Shown here in pieces: positions 34,777 to 46,017 of a DNA stretch of 64,000 nt. The notes under the pieces were generated by a model. The model saw nothing but the letters and a program-made list of their open reading frames with translations, was not told the DNA's origin and ran no database searches. Positions within the stretch are counted from its first letter, which is position 1; each line of letters begins with the position of its first letter. The position numbers and the translations under genes are program-made. Source of the DNA: Hyaloperonospora brassicae (Eukaryota; Oomycota; Peronosporomycetes; Peronosporales; Peronosporaceae); NCBI GenBank assembly GCA_947650285.1, contig CANTFL010000504.1, positions 1-64,000 on the forward strand, given 5' to 3'.

Positions 34777-35804
34777 GGACGACTAATCGGAGCACCTCCC
34801 TCATGATGGGTGTCCGACGCATGCACCGACATCGGTGCTGGCGCGCGGCATTCAGCCGCGCGATGTCCCGGCTTTCGGCATCGAAAGCAGATCATCTGAC
34901 GTCCGCCTCGGACGTCGCCCTTGTAGGCTGTAGCGCGTCGACGGTCACCCGACGACTCAATTGCATCGATCTCAATAGGTTCCGGGCCCGCTGATCTGAC
35001 AGCGGTAACAACTGAAGGCTTGATATAGGCCTTGGTGACTCTGAAATCCTCACGGAGAGCGATAGCGAAAGCCTCCTCCAACGTGGCAGGCTCTGCTCGT
35101 TCCAGCGAGAGGCGAGTCTGCCCTTCACGCATGCCATCGACAAACACGTTCACTTGTGTATACATGTCCATGGGATGCGTGACAATACAAGACGCCAGAT
35201 GTCGAGCCATCTGCACGTAGTCGCGCATGGACATCTTACCCTGTCGCAGGGACAGGAACCTTGAATGCACCAACTTCTCTTCCTGGGGCGGCTCGAAGGC
35301 GAGTCGAAGGTCACTCTGGATGGCTTCCAGAGTGGGGAACGCAAACTCGTCAACAACGAGTTTTCCCAAGGCCCACTCCTTGCCTTTCCCAGTGAGACGG
35401 GAAAGAAGGAAATTGACCTTCGCTTGAGGAGCCTCGAGAAGTCTCGAGGCGATAGCGATGTCGACCTCTCGAAACCAACGAGACAACGACAAGCGTTCTT
35501 TTCCTTCGCCAGAATAGGCGGAGGTCTCCATCTTCACGGCATCGTTCCGTGAAGTCCGCGAGGGAGTTAAACCTCGCCGATGGAATTCGGCGAGCTCGCG
35601 AGCCATGTAGTCGTGTATGGCGAGACGCTGTTCATCAGGAGTCGCTGATCTCATCAGCGACACAACAAATGCCTCTCCCGATATCGCCGCGAGGCGCTTT
35701 AGGGCATCCCACTCAACACCAGTGAGATGGGGAAAAGTCGCGTGCTCCAGACTCACGTCTGGAGCGTCAAAGTACGACGAATCGCTCATCCCAAACTCGG
35801 GCAT
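34755..35804 (-). CDS. gag: Gag polyprotein of copy B
   Basis: An intact 349-codon frame begins 26 bp after the 5' LTR. The first ~230 residues are the retrotransposon gag capsid domain (words such as [23 protein letters not shown] and [19 protein letters not shown]). A zinc knuckle of the form C-x2-C-x3-G-H-x4-C follows at about residues 306-319 ([14 protein letters not shown]). It should build the virus-like particle and bind the RNA genome. The frame ends at TAG 34757-34755, 13 bases after a slippery heptamer, so a fraction of ribosomes should continue into pol. It is the only fully intact sense ORF of the element. Confidence 0.9.
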   Translation of the reverse strand: MPEFGMSDSSYFDAPDVSLEHATFPHLTGVEWDALKRLAAISGEAFVVSLMRSATPDEQRLAIHDYMARELAEFHRRGLTPSRTSRNDAVKMETSAYSGEGKERLSLSRWFREVDIAIASRLLEAPQAKVNFLLSRLTGKGKEWALGKLVVDEFAFPTLEAIQSDLRLAFEPPQEEKLVHSRFLSLRQGKMSMRDYVQMARHLASCIVTHPMDMYTQVNVFVDGMREGQTRLSLERAEPATLEEAFAIALREDFRVTKAYIKPSVVTAVRSAGPEPIEIDAIESSGDRRRATAYKGDVRGGRQMICFRCRKPGHRAAECRAPAPMSVHASDTHHEGGAPISRPKNGRDQ

Positions 35805-35820
35805 GGGAAGGACTACTAAG

Positions 35821-35828
35821 TGCTACCA
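35821..35828 (-). other. Primer-binding site candidate
   Basis: Two bases after the 5' LTR the minus strand reads TGGTAGCA. This is complementary to the last eight bases of a typical initiator methionine tRNA (ending UGCUACCA), the usual gypsy primer. Complementarity beyond these eight bases is not evident. Confidence 0.6.
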
Positions 35829-35830
35829 GG

Positions 35831-36157
35831 TGTAACGGGGCTAGAATAACCCGTACTCAGCGTACACTATTTCTAACGCTTTGAGGAAGCTCAAAGCCCA
35901 AGTCTTAGGTGTTAAGTATTTTTAACTCTGTTTATATTTTGTCTTTTAAAATCATCCTAAGTACGAATGGTTCCCTTGGACTCATGGGAACCACTCAATC
36001 TACGTGTCTATATCTTACTGGCTAATAATGGTACTGAGCCCATTAAACCAGCTAAAATATACGACGTGCTACTTTCGCTACTTCGAAAGTAACACCCCTA
36101 CTTAAGTAACATGTAAACTTAATCGAAACTACTTATGTAACGGGGTGGCCCATTACA
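35831..36157 (-). repeat. 5' LTR of copy B (327 bp)
   Basis: On the minus strand it starts TGTAATGGGCCACCCCGTTACA and ends GCCCCGTTACA. It is identical by eye to the other LTR except for an extra ATAA at 35846-35849. Internal hairpins include 35878-35897 (8-bp stem, 4-nt loop). It should carry the promoter for genomic RNA. Confidence 0.95.
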
Positions 36158-38829
36158 ATGACCCTCTAGATGAGACACGTCTAGTGAACGCAAAAAATGT
36201 TTCGGCAAACAAAATATACTAGGAAAAGAAGATGAACGCTACAATCCTGAAGCTATGGGTAGCTAAATCGCCAGGTGACGATCAAGAAAAAGTCGCATCA
36301 GAAGAGGGAAAGATGGATGGATGACAGCTCGATATGTGGCAGAGACGTGTTTACTGGAACCAGCTTCGTGCGCTACTAACCACAGATCCGTTATTTTAGA
36401 ATAATACAGCTGGAGCTGATCGACCAGATTCGTAGTCCCATGATACATATAAAAGCCTCGACGATCAAGTAGAGACGATGCGCCGTCTCTTCCAGTTTTT
36501 ACAAGACGCAAGGTATGTCCCGGCAGCGTTTTACGCGCAGGTGTTGCTCGACTGTAACCTTAATCAGTAAATCACGGCGATTGGATCAATTTTCCATATG
36601 TTGGCACCGCTTACCCGGTAATTCGGATTCAGCCGAACACTATTCCACGATCAACGTGATCAGAGAGAAGATGAATCGTTCTCCTGTCGGGTCGTCGTGT
36701 GATACTTTGAATGAGTCCGATGCGGACGAATCTGACCATATTTAGCGCGCTTGTATGTCTAAAGGAACCTTTGGCGCAGCGCTTTTGCGTCTGCTAAATA
36801 TCATACCTTGTACGCCATGCGCGAGACTCATCTACCTCCTGCGAGGGTCCCTGCTATTAGCAAATTTGAATAAATGCAGATCTACATTGCGGGAGTCATA
36901 GAGAATTAGTTTTGCAAGACCAAATTGGTAAGCGACACCGATTGATGCAAATTGTTTAACCCCAACTTTAGATTATGGGTTGGAGGCATCCATACTGGAC
37001 TCAGAAAGGGAGTCGGCCGTTTTGCATCACACTCACGGAACAAATATGACTTAGACGATCATGACTTGGATGACCTGCGGTGACTCTAGTAGGTCGCTAA
37101 AGGGGCTTATACAGAAAATTGGTTTACTACATAAGAAATCCGCATGTCGGCGATCGCTGACTAGAAGTAATTTGTATGGACGGGGCCATATTGATAACCA
37201 CGCTAGAATTTAGGTGTACCAGGTAAATTCAGTTTTATATGTAATCAAGCTCCGTCTTGTGAGATGTTTCCAGTCTTCTAGAATATCGTACTGTGCCGTG
37301 CTCCCATCTGGTAAATTCAGATCGTCCGGCTTACCCGCAGCAAGTGGAACACTTTTCCGGAGAACTTTCACGGGAATGACTGTGGTCGCAAAACTTCTGC
37401 TAATAAGCGGTACAATCACGCGTGGAAATGCGTGAATGGGATTTACGGACTGAACGTGGATATGATGGTTTAAAAGAGATATGGTAATGCCATCGATCGC
37501 CGCGATCATGTAAAAAATTCATTAATATGTTGGATGATCGTGAAATCGCAAAATAGCTTCAGCTACTGAATTTGAAAGACGTGGAATCAGCGTATGAAAC
37601 GTTGCGCACATACAAGCGTTGTAGAATCTTCAAGGCGAATGATGAAAATGGATCGAAGAATTGTGAAAGAATATGCCGAAGAAGCATCACCCTGGCAACC
37701 GGACTAGGTAAAATGTCTGGATGGGTGGACTACAAAAAGTGCATCAGATCAGGAAGTGGATCCAAACCGAGAGGGAGTTCCGATTCGAGAGGAAATTTCA
37801 AATTAAGATTGGATATGATCCAAGTGGGGACCGGATTAAACAAGGATTTGATCCAAGAAGAGATCCGATCTGCGAGGAGATCCGATTTCAAGGAGATCCG
37901 ATCCGGGCAAAGGGTAGGAGATTGACCAGCGGGCCTATGATGTACGAGATGTTGGAAGTGCAAGATTTGCTTAAATAGACTCCATAGATTCAGCGTACGC
38001 TAGGATATGAATAGAAGGTTCTTCAGGGTTCTATGTGCTGTATTAGGCACTAAAAGATATAGGTTGGGTAGTTATCACTTGTGTTTTGAGAAGGCACTGC
38101 CGAGACCCCTAGCAGGGAGCCAAACCTCTAGAGCATTTTGTCGGTACCTTCACTTAATCTTCACTTTTTAATACGAGACACAGAATAATGTATTGGATGA
38201 CACGTGGCGTGTGTTTTTCGGTATATATAGACTAGGCCGTAGGTTTTGAAAGATGCTTGAATAACATTGAACCGATTTCCATTTACGTCATAAGACACGC
38301 GTCGTCTACTCCGGGCTAGATATTTCCCCCTACGACAAAATAGATAGTTTCGCCGCTCGTTTATACAATTGTCGCACCTAAATAGTTTGGATAGGTGCGC
38401 TTAAAACTTACACCAGTATCAAGACAACGGCGATATGGCACATCAAGAAAGTAATGATAATTCAAATCGCGAGATGGCTAAAGTGGTCAGAAGGTCAAGC
38501 AGATCGATATTCTCATATTGGACAAGGCAACCTTTTTGATATCGATTTAGCATATATGGAGTCCCTTCAAGTAACCTGTGACCGCGTGAAGCGTTTCACG
38601 TGTACCATCTCACCCCAAACTCGGTCAAGTTTAGTAACGACAAGTGTCCAATAAGAATAGTGCACCCTGCACTATCGACGGGTAAAAAATGTGAGGAAGA
38701 AAACAACACACACGGAAACGGATACCCCCTCTAATAGTCAGTCGTCTGGGCCCCAGTAGATAGGCAGTATCACATCATAAATTTTGTAAAACCCGCTCCA
38801 CCACAATGGTGCGCGTGACTGGATCTTCT
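36158..38829. other. No gene recognised
   Basis: Short frames on both strands (for example 36263-36511 minus, 36515-36745 plus, 37572-37925 plus) have no motif I recognise. A GATCC-rich stretch is listed separately. The block 38440-38690 resembles 5300-5500, suggesting an old dispersed element. Confidence 0.4.
37760..37910 (+). repeat. GATCCGA-rich degenerate tandem stretch
   Basis: The word GAGATCCGAT or a close variant occurs at roughly 16-17 bp spacing near 37858-37905, and looser GATCC words extend to about 37760. Similar GGATCCGATCCGAT words lie near 43010-43030 and GATCTTGATTT words near 62255. Too short and irregular to call a satellite. Confidence 0.4.
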
Positions 38830-39219
38830 TGTAACGGGGCAGCCCGTTACATGAAATTGTCACTTTAAGGAAAGTGACAATAAAGAATATAAAGATGGAT
38901 TTTCTTTAAAACAATATCACCAAAGTGGTGATATTGAAGGGTCGACCAAAGGGTCTGTTCATTGGTTGATATCGTGATGATATCAACCCACCAATCGCCG
39001 CAAGACGCGCGCAATGAGTGGTGACGAGACGTCACCATACATGCAGTTATATTAGTATAATTGAATTAAGTCAAACGAAGAGACAGTAGTTTAAAGACTT
39101 AATTTATTAATATAACAGTTCTCCTTTACCCTCCCTACGCTTCCTCGCTTGCCACGTGTACGTCCGTCGGGGCACCCAAATCCCTTGCGTTAAGTTACGC
39201 AAGGGTGTGCCCCGTTACA
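38830..39219 (+). repeat. Solo LTR, 390 bp
   Basis: It starts TGTAACGGGGCAGCCCGTTACA and ends GCCCCGTTACA. It is closely similar throughout to 19568-19956 and shares its CACCAATCGCCGCAAGACG signature. The flanking 5-mers are CTTCT (38825-38829) and CTTCC (39220-39224), a target duplication with one mismatch, as expected for a solo LTR left by recombination between the two LTRs of an element. Confidence 0.85.
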
Positions 39220-40829
39220 CTTCCAGTGACTCAGGAAGCTTCGCGATTCCCTGGCCGAAGATGTGAAGATAAAGAAAGAACCTGATATCGAAGCGTCGGA
39301 AATTGGAAGGATAGCCGCAGAAGCGCGATTTTAAAATATCCCCTGATTTTCAAGGTTTTTAGGTTGGGCTTTAAAATTGAGAAATAAAAAGAGGAACATG
39401 AACTTGTCGACTCTGGAAGATAAATGTCGACTTCCTGCTAAACTTTTTTCAAGGACCACCGTAGACCATATTGCAAACATAATTCGCTGGAAAAAGGGTC
39501 TATAGCGAACGCTTAACACCCTAAGACCCTTCAAGGAGCGTCGAAGAAGAAGATCGTGAAGGCTAATCGAAGGAAGAGAGAAGTAGCCGGATGAGATTTA
39601 CACGATCGCAAGACTGGATTAGACCAACAGGATCGCACTATGTGAACATTCATGCGGTCGATCAAGTTAGTGGACGATGGAGACAAGATAATGAGCTGAC
39701 TTGAAGACTGGAAGTTCGAGCTGCTGGAGAAAGAATGTCACTGGAAGGAGTTATAGAAACAGTTTACCAGTGATTAAGTGCTAAAGATCTTGAATGTACA
39801 GCTAATTGGTCTGGTATGAATGCCTACATCAACTCATGGCTCACCCGAGAAACCAGTTGGATGCGATTCGCAGTCTTATGTAGCTGCTACAAGACGCGGG
39901 ATCTACAGCTGGATCTTATATTGATGCGCAGAAGCTATTGGAATGCGATGATGACCGAAAGATCGATGCGAAAAAATCGTTGTGTAAAAGGCTGACCAAG
40001 TTGATCAGGAGTGGCGATTAGCAGACAATAAGATAAAGTCGGCCATCGATGGATGAATTTATTGGTTACGGGGTATCGGATCAAGCGAACACGCCTATCG
40101 CAGATACAACAAGAAGTTATGATACCGGAACGTCGTTGTATGCATCAGTAATCTAGTACTTTGATTCAGCTGATTCGATAAATAGTCAACGGAAGTTATT
40201 GGGACTGTCGGGAGCTGCATCGTTCCGCGATAGTATAAACCCGATGGAAGCGAGATCGACCGATGCGCACTAGTTGCCCGCTGAACATCTGCGGTCGTAC
40301 CATGAAGCAGTCATGAAGAAGTACGAAGAAATCGGAAAAATATGAATATCAATAATGCTGCTCGATTGACGGTAAACCCTACGACCTCAGAGACTCATTT
40401 TCCAGATGTGAAATTAGGGCTGGTGAGGGAGTTACATTATTGTCGAAATTACAACTATGATCATCAAGATCTTAATGAGGTAGATTTTAGACGACTAATG
40501 ATGACCGCTGCCGAGCCACGCCAAGCGGCAAGATTTTTCCGCAGAGGATACGAGTATCGGCGATCAGCGATCTATAAGAGCGTAAAAATGTGGCTGAGAC
40601 AAAGATCGAGCTAGGATCTGAACTAGTAAATTTGAGCTCGCACTCTTGCGTGACCAAGCCCCAGATGCTATAAATTGCCAAGTGTCCAGCGATATGCTTA
40701 CGGACCGGCTCGAAACTGATGCATTCAGATAGTCCGATCGACTCGCCGTAATTGATCTCCCCTATTTTAAGGTTTCATAATCTTATATAGGCGACATGGC
40801 TAAACAACAACTCACAAATGCTACCACGC

Positions 40830-41080
40830 AAGGAAACCACCGGATGAGACTCCACTAGAGTATCTGTATCGGTTGAACGTGACGGCGATCCGGGCGAAGA
40901 CCTCTATCCGAGAAGAAGCGCCGGCTATAAGACGTGAAATTGTGGAATACTACAGCGAAACTCTGGAAAATTGTGATCTGGCCAAGAAGTCGACATTCTA
41001 CGAGTGACGGATGCTCACAACATGGAACTAACTTTGCGCGCCTATCAAGCGCATGAAAGTGTGTACCAATAAGGCGCCGG
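40830..41080 (+). pseudogene. gypsy gag remnant (second lineage)
   Basis: The plus frame reads PPDETPLEYLYRLNVTAIRA, then IRREIVEYYSETLENCDLAK, and after a frame break AYQRMKVCTNKA. This series (DTPLEYLYRLN, then H/YxxxTL, then LRAYQRMK) is what I recognise from gag proteins of oomycete gypsy elements. Only about 80 residues are readable. Confidence 0.6.
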
Positions 41081-43299
41081 TGAGATCAAGATAGTTTTGA
41101 CCACCATCGGGCTTGAGTTCGAACCCAAAATTGTAGAAACCTATCTGAGCTGTGAGACAGATATGAGGGGAACAAAATATAAGGAGCGGATCGGGTCTAG
41201 AGTACAGTGGATCAAATTTGGGTGTATATCGACGCCGAGATGTGCGGCCGGACACCGAGATCGGGCAAAGTTTGCGTACGCCTAATAAGTTCAACATGAT
41301 AATAAAGATCCTGAAAACGAACAAGGTTGTGGAGATTGACCTCTTGGACGTTTAAGATATGGTCACCAATGAGAGTCGAAATATGTCAATCAAACACATG
41401 ATCAGATCATAAAGATCGAACTCGTGGTGAACTTTCGAAGTCGTACCCCCGCTTCGGACGACGAAGTATGACCATCGTAACTTTTAAAGGACTGACATGT
41501 CATTAGTGCAAGTGGAAGGAAAATCCATTGGATAATTTTTTGGGTGCGCCGCATGCGAGGAGATACATGAGAATGGCAAATGCATCATGGATAACGTTAG
41601 CTATTTGATTCGCAAGTGTTATGTACCTACCAAGAATGCTGAAATATTTCCGCCCATGTTCAAACAGACCATAAACTAGAACGCTTGAAGGGATGGAATC
41701 TGGCACAAGCTGAGCATTGTATCCTTTGAATTTTTGCATTCGTGGAACAGAAAAAGTAATCTCATAACGTTAACGACCATTGAAACCGATTTCTAAAAAT
41801 ACATCATTTCCTCAATTTTTTTCGATTTCAAGCATGGAACGAGCTGATGCTTACGCCAGATTGTCCAAAAGGATTAGGTACGATCTTGCGCCGGACGTTT
41901 TGCGAGAGTACTGTAAGTAACACACACCAGGAAAGTGGTTGGAGAAGCCAAAATCAATTGGCAATATCAACAAGGAGATGGTCTTCATGCTGTTTAGTTC
42001 GAGCGCTAAACTTTTGACCATCGACACAACTTTTGCTCGTAATTTTTTTTATCAACAAAAGTCAGACTCAAATATGTATGGGGTTGATGTGAGCACGTGT
42101 ATGACAAATTGACGAATTAAGATCAAGATTTCATCGAACGGATCCTTGGTGTATTAATTCGAAGTATGCGTCGGAGATCAAGTCGGTCAAGAGGCAATAT
42201 GATTTCATGGTACCGGCAGGGATTCGTTTGGAACCGGCAGACAAAACTCTATGTCTGCCAAATAAAATTTTAATTAGCTTGGTAAGGCGATACTTGCCGT
42301 ATAGATCCATCTTCAAGCGATTAATGTTAAGTATCAGCTTCTTTTATATCTGTTGGAGGAGAAAAGGAGGTGAGGATAGGTGTTAATTTTCTAAAAGACA
42401 ACTCTGGCTACAAAAGGACAATACTTGGGTGCCAACGCTAACTAAAGGGCCCGTTATTTCGAAGTACTTACAGCTCACCAATATCGTCGATCACGACTTA
42501 AATCTAAGGTTTTTCTCACCACTGATATTAATATTGATAAACTACATAGTACTGCGATCTTCCGGTTATGGTTCGGTGGGCTCACGTCGATACCATCAGT
42601 TGCAATTGTTGACTTTCAAAACGAATATTGGTCAAACAGATGAATAAATTAAAGGATGCGCAGGACCTTGAGTGGATTATTTGATCTACAAGATTCACCC
42701 AAAGATCATGACTAGACCAAGCGATCGATAGAATATCAAGGCAATTGATGAAGAAAATCGAGAACGGTTACCGTTATCGTCACCGGTATAAGCTAAAAAA
42801 ATAATAAATTCACATGATTGAAGACAACGACATTTGTGCGAGATTAATTAAATATGATGTTCAAGCAGGATCAAGAGACGATCAAGGCCCGTGAAGTGGT
42901 CGGTGAGGATGCTATTTCCCGGATTATAACGTTCAGCCATCAGTCTGACGTGATGCGGACTCTAGATGGGACGTTTTATAGCCAAGAGGGGATCCGGCAA
43001 AGACGACAACTCACGGATCCGATCCGATAGGAGATTGCGACGTGCCGTTACCGACTACGTTCAGCTCCATTGATATAACGAACACTTGCGACCTGCTGCA
43101 CAATCAAGCGGCTAGCTCGACGATCGAGGTGAATCAAACAGTGATCGATTGTGATAATTTCAATGAAAGCGAATTCAACCGAGGTCATATTAGCCACGAA
43201 TGTGAAGACGAGATCAAGATGTGAGGCTTTAATGATCATGAACAGTCTGATGTAATGACCGAAAAGACTGGTTAGGCGGTAACTAACAACGAAGTGTAG

Positions 43300-43640
43300 T
43301 AGGAAGAACAGACAAGGTTTCCGTGCATTATCACGTAAGCGGAGAATCGTACGTAGAAGACGTAGATCGACGCATGGCTGTGATGCTCTATGTGACTACG
43401 TCTACTGCCGAAGTCACCATAGATAAAATTCAAGTTGGCGATCCAGGAGTGCCTCTTCGGACGATAGAAAAACTTGCGACAACTAACTTGAAAGAAAATA
43501 CGGTTCTTAATGGGTATAGGGAACGCATTACCGTCCGCAGCAAGTGTAGATTTTGCAAGATTGATGTGGGAGGAGCTAACTCGATCGCAAAACGAGTGAG
43601 ACCAGTCACAATATATTTCGTGGGAAATTATTAAATTTGG
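43300..43640 (+). pseudogene. gypsy RT leader remnant (second lineage)
   Basis: An open stretch of about 103 codons reads YVEDVDRRMAVM, VTIDKIQVGDPGV, TIEKLATTNLKENTVLNGY and CRFCKIDVGGANSIAKRVRPV. This is the segment preceding the RT palm in oomycete gypsy pol (IDVGxAxPIAxRxRxV). It should continue into the palm, but after the stop at about 43634 the homology is lost. Confidence 0.65.
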
Positions 43641-43779
43641 TCTCAGGATTGATGTCAGCAAAGACCAATTCGTCGTCGGAGTCACCATAAGATCCCTCGA
43701 TAGAGATATTTAAAAGAAGGTTGATATATACATTCGATAATGTACGTACTACCGACGTTTTATCAGCTTACGAAATTGA

Positions 43780-44225
43780 TGATGTACCTGTAATAAAATG
43801 TGTTCCAAGAGCAATAAACCTCGAGGTCGGCCCGGTGAAGGGACAAGGAGCCATATTTAGGAAGGTGGGTGTCCGAAGAAAAAGGGCATCAAAAGAGGTC
43901 GAGACCTCATGGTAGAGGGGCCCGCAGAACCGTTCAAGGCGAAGACCGTTGCCAAAGTACAGGTCAAGCGGTACTGACAGAAGCCGACCGCGGTATCTCA
44001 TTGGTAGACCCGGTCTATCCCCTGTAGACCTGGGGCCCTCATGGGTGAACCCGGTCCCTCATCGTTAGATCTAAGTCTCTCACCGATAGACCTGGTCCCT
44101 CCTCGGTATAACTTGGCCCCTCGCTGGTAGACCCGGTCCCTCATCGTTATATCTGGGTCCGTCATTGGTAGAACCTGTCCCACCTTGGTAGACCTGGGTC
44201 TATAATTGAAAGACATGGTCCCTCA
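43780..44225 (-). mobile_element. Minus-strand fragment of the copy A family, with 21-bp repeat
   Basis: About eleven units of ~21 bp (plus-strand word near TAGACCTGGTCCCTCATCGGT) fill 43985-44225. On the minus strand they match the arrays at 11999-12170 and 54820-54905. The downstream flank (43780-43985, minus) also resembles the sequence after those arrays, so this is an inserted or leftover piece of that family. Confidence 0.5.
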
Positions 44226-45831
44226 TCGCCCGGCTACTCCTGACGAGTTTAAAGAAGAGTAAATGAAACGGGCAAAGATAGAGTAGAAAACTTTAAGGAT
44301 ATGAATGTATTGGATACTTCTCAATTTGTGATATACGTGGCTCGTCGTCTTGCATGAAGAGATGACTTGTTTAGTCTGCACGCCTGGTTCGAGGTAGGGA
44401 TCAAACTTTAGTCTCTTCCGTTGAAGACAGTTGCGTGGAGAGATAAATGCAAGTAGGACTTCAATAAGTATTTGGCATGTGAATTCGTCGAAAATCAAAC
44501 CTTTTCCCACATTCTTTGCTATCATAAGCGGCCTACTAGCCCACCGGTTAGGGAGAGCGAGAAGGCCAGGAGATTACCAGCCCTGTGATCACACGTAAAG
44601 GCAGAAGTGATAATTTATCGGAGGAATATGGTTGTAAGCCCGCCCTTGGTCGAATCTATCGAACGGTCATCGACCGGCCCACTTAGTACATTATATCCAC
44701 TTATATACGAAGATGTTCCTCTATCAAGGCAACACATCGCTGTCTCCGTCCAAGTTTACCGAAGAGTGCAACCCGCCAGCCGGCGGGTACACAAGGTGAG
44801 GCAAGGTCAATACGCGACATCAGGGTACCCCTCCAGTAAGTCGGCAGACCAGCATAGTGCGTGTTAAGGGGGCTCATCACGCAGTCTTGAGACCCTACAC
44901 ACCAAAGTATTAAGCGCTGTAATATTGCGCTTAAGTCAAAACTTTTAAGCGTTATAACTAAACTTACATCACCTTGGCCCAGCGAGACAGTGATCCGGAC
45001 TCGTCGGCCTACTGTATTTCACGAAAGTCACGGCAATCTCGTTTTGGTCCCGCTAATAAAACTCTTCAATTTGTCCTTAAAGTAATATCGACGTAACTAT
45101 TATCGAAATATATATTTGATAATTTTTTTACACTCAAAAACAGCGGATAAACAGATCTGGTGTATATAGCGGCTTCAATTTAAATATACCAAAATACCAG
45201 GATCTTGCATTGCTTAGTCGATGTTAAATTTTACCAATCTTCGGCGTAACTAATACCGTGCTTCGTTCAAAATCAACCTGGGATTGTTTATACCCCGTGT
45301 GGTCGTTTATATCATCAATAATTAAGTGTTTCACAGATAATCTTTAATTATTTCTTTCTTTTCTACATTATGGATTGATAAATGAATCACTTTTTTCTTT
45401 GGCTGTCGTTGTCTATTGTTCCGGGTATTGTATCGCCCTGCTCATCATAAAAACACATTTTGCGCCTCTTGTTTGTTCTTCTAACTCAGTATCACTCCAT
45501 TCATGTATCTTATGAAAACTACTTGGACAATTTGAATCATTTTACAGAAACAGATGATCACCGTGAAAAACTTGTTTTTGATTCGTGCTATTTTATCGCT
45601 ACGAAGCGTTTTCGTTCTGCCTGAATTCGGTTAAACCTTTGTAACAAAGCAGATCAGTTCTAAATCTTCCTCGTTGACCCACGTCGGGTCAATATGGCCC
45701 TGTAGATTAATTAAGTTATTGTGTTCATGACTACAACGTGTCTATATCAATTCAATGTGAGTTAGTCATTATTTACAAGACTAAAACGTGTTTACTTTAT
45801 TAAAATACGTCCAATATCCTTTCAACTTCAG
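44226..45831. other. No gene recognised
   Basis: Contains a copy of the dispersed word family at 44763-44800 (GAAGAGTGCAACCCGCC, then CGGGTACACAAGG), which includes a 7-bp hairpin. From 44900 to 45830 the sequence is AT-rich without readable protein. Confidence 0.4.
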
Positions 45832-46017
45832 CTAATTACTATCAACATCGTCTTTCAATATGTCGTACGTCAGGGTTGCTTCATCAAAGTCCACACCTAA
45901 CAATGCGATCCGGAAATTGCTTGATCCGTTTAAATTGGAGACAATAAAATCGGTAAGAGTGGTAAGGCGCACCAGTAACTTTAAATTCTGAGTGATCTCC
46001 CCATATTGATGCCACAC
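45832..46017 (-). pseudogene. Possible pol C-terminus (second lineage)
   Basis: A 61-codon frame ends with GVDFDEATLTYDILKDDV, similar to the acidic DDFDAALLPEDSW tail that ends pol in this lineage. The match is short and could be chance. Confidence 0.35.

Larger units (their letters stand above)
28500..36157 (-). mobile_element. Complete Ty3/gypsy chromodomain retrotransposon (copy B)
   Basis: Two nearly identical LTRs (28500-28822 and 35831-36157) are flanked by the same 5-mer, ATGAC (28495-28499 and 36158-36162), the usual gypsy target duplication. The internal region, read on the minus strand, has a primer-binding site, gag, a frameshift signal, protease, RT, RNase H, integrase with chromodomain, and a polypurine tract. 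A long ORF lies on the opposite strand. The LTRs differ by one 4-bp indel, so insertion was recent. Three in-frame stops in pol mean this copy could move only with help from another copy. Confidence 0.95.
39220..43720 (+). mobile_element. Second gypsy lineage, plus-strand remnant
   Basis: Gag words occur at 40830-41080 and the RT leader at 43300-43640, in the right order and strand for one gypsy element of a lineage different from copies A-C. Between them (41.1-43.3 kb) the zinc knuckle and protease expected there are not readable. The remnant stops near 43.7 kb, just before a block that belongs to the copy A family in the opposite orientation. No LTR was found. Confidence 0.55.

Noticed and set aside
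34397..34786. 129-codon plus-strand ORF opposite protease
   Set aside because: No protein-like features; it mirrors the GC-rich protease frame.
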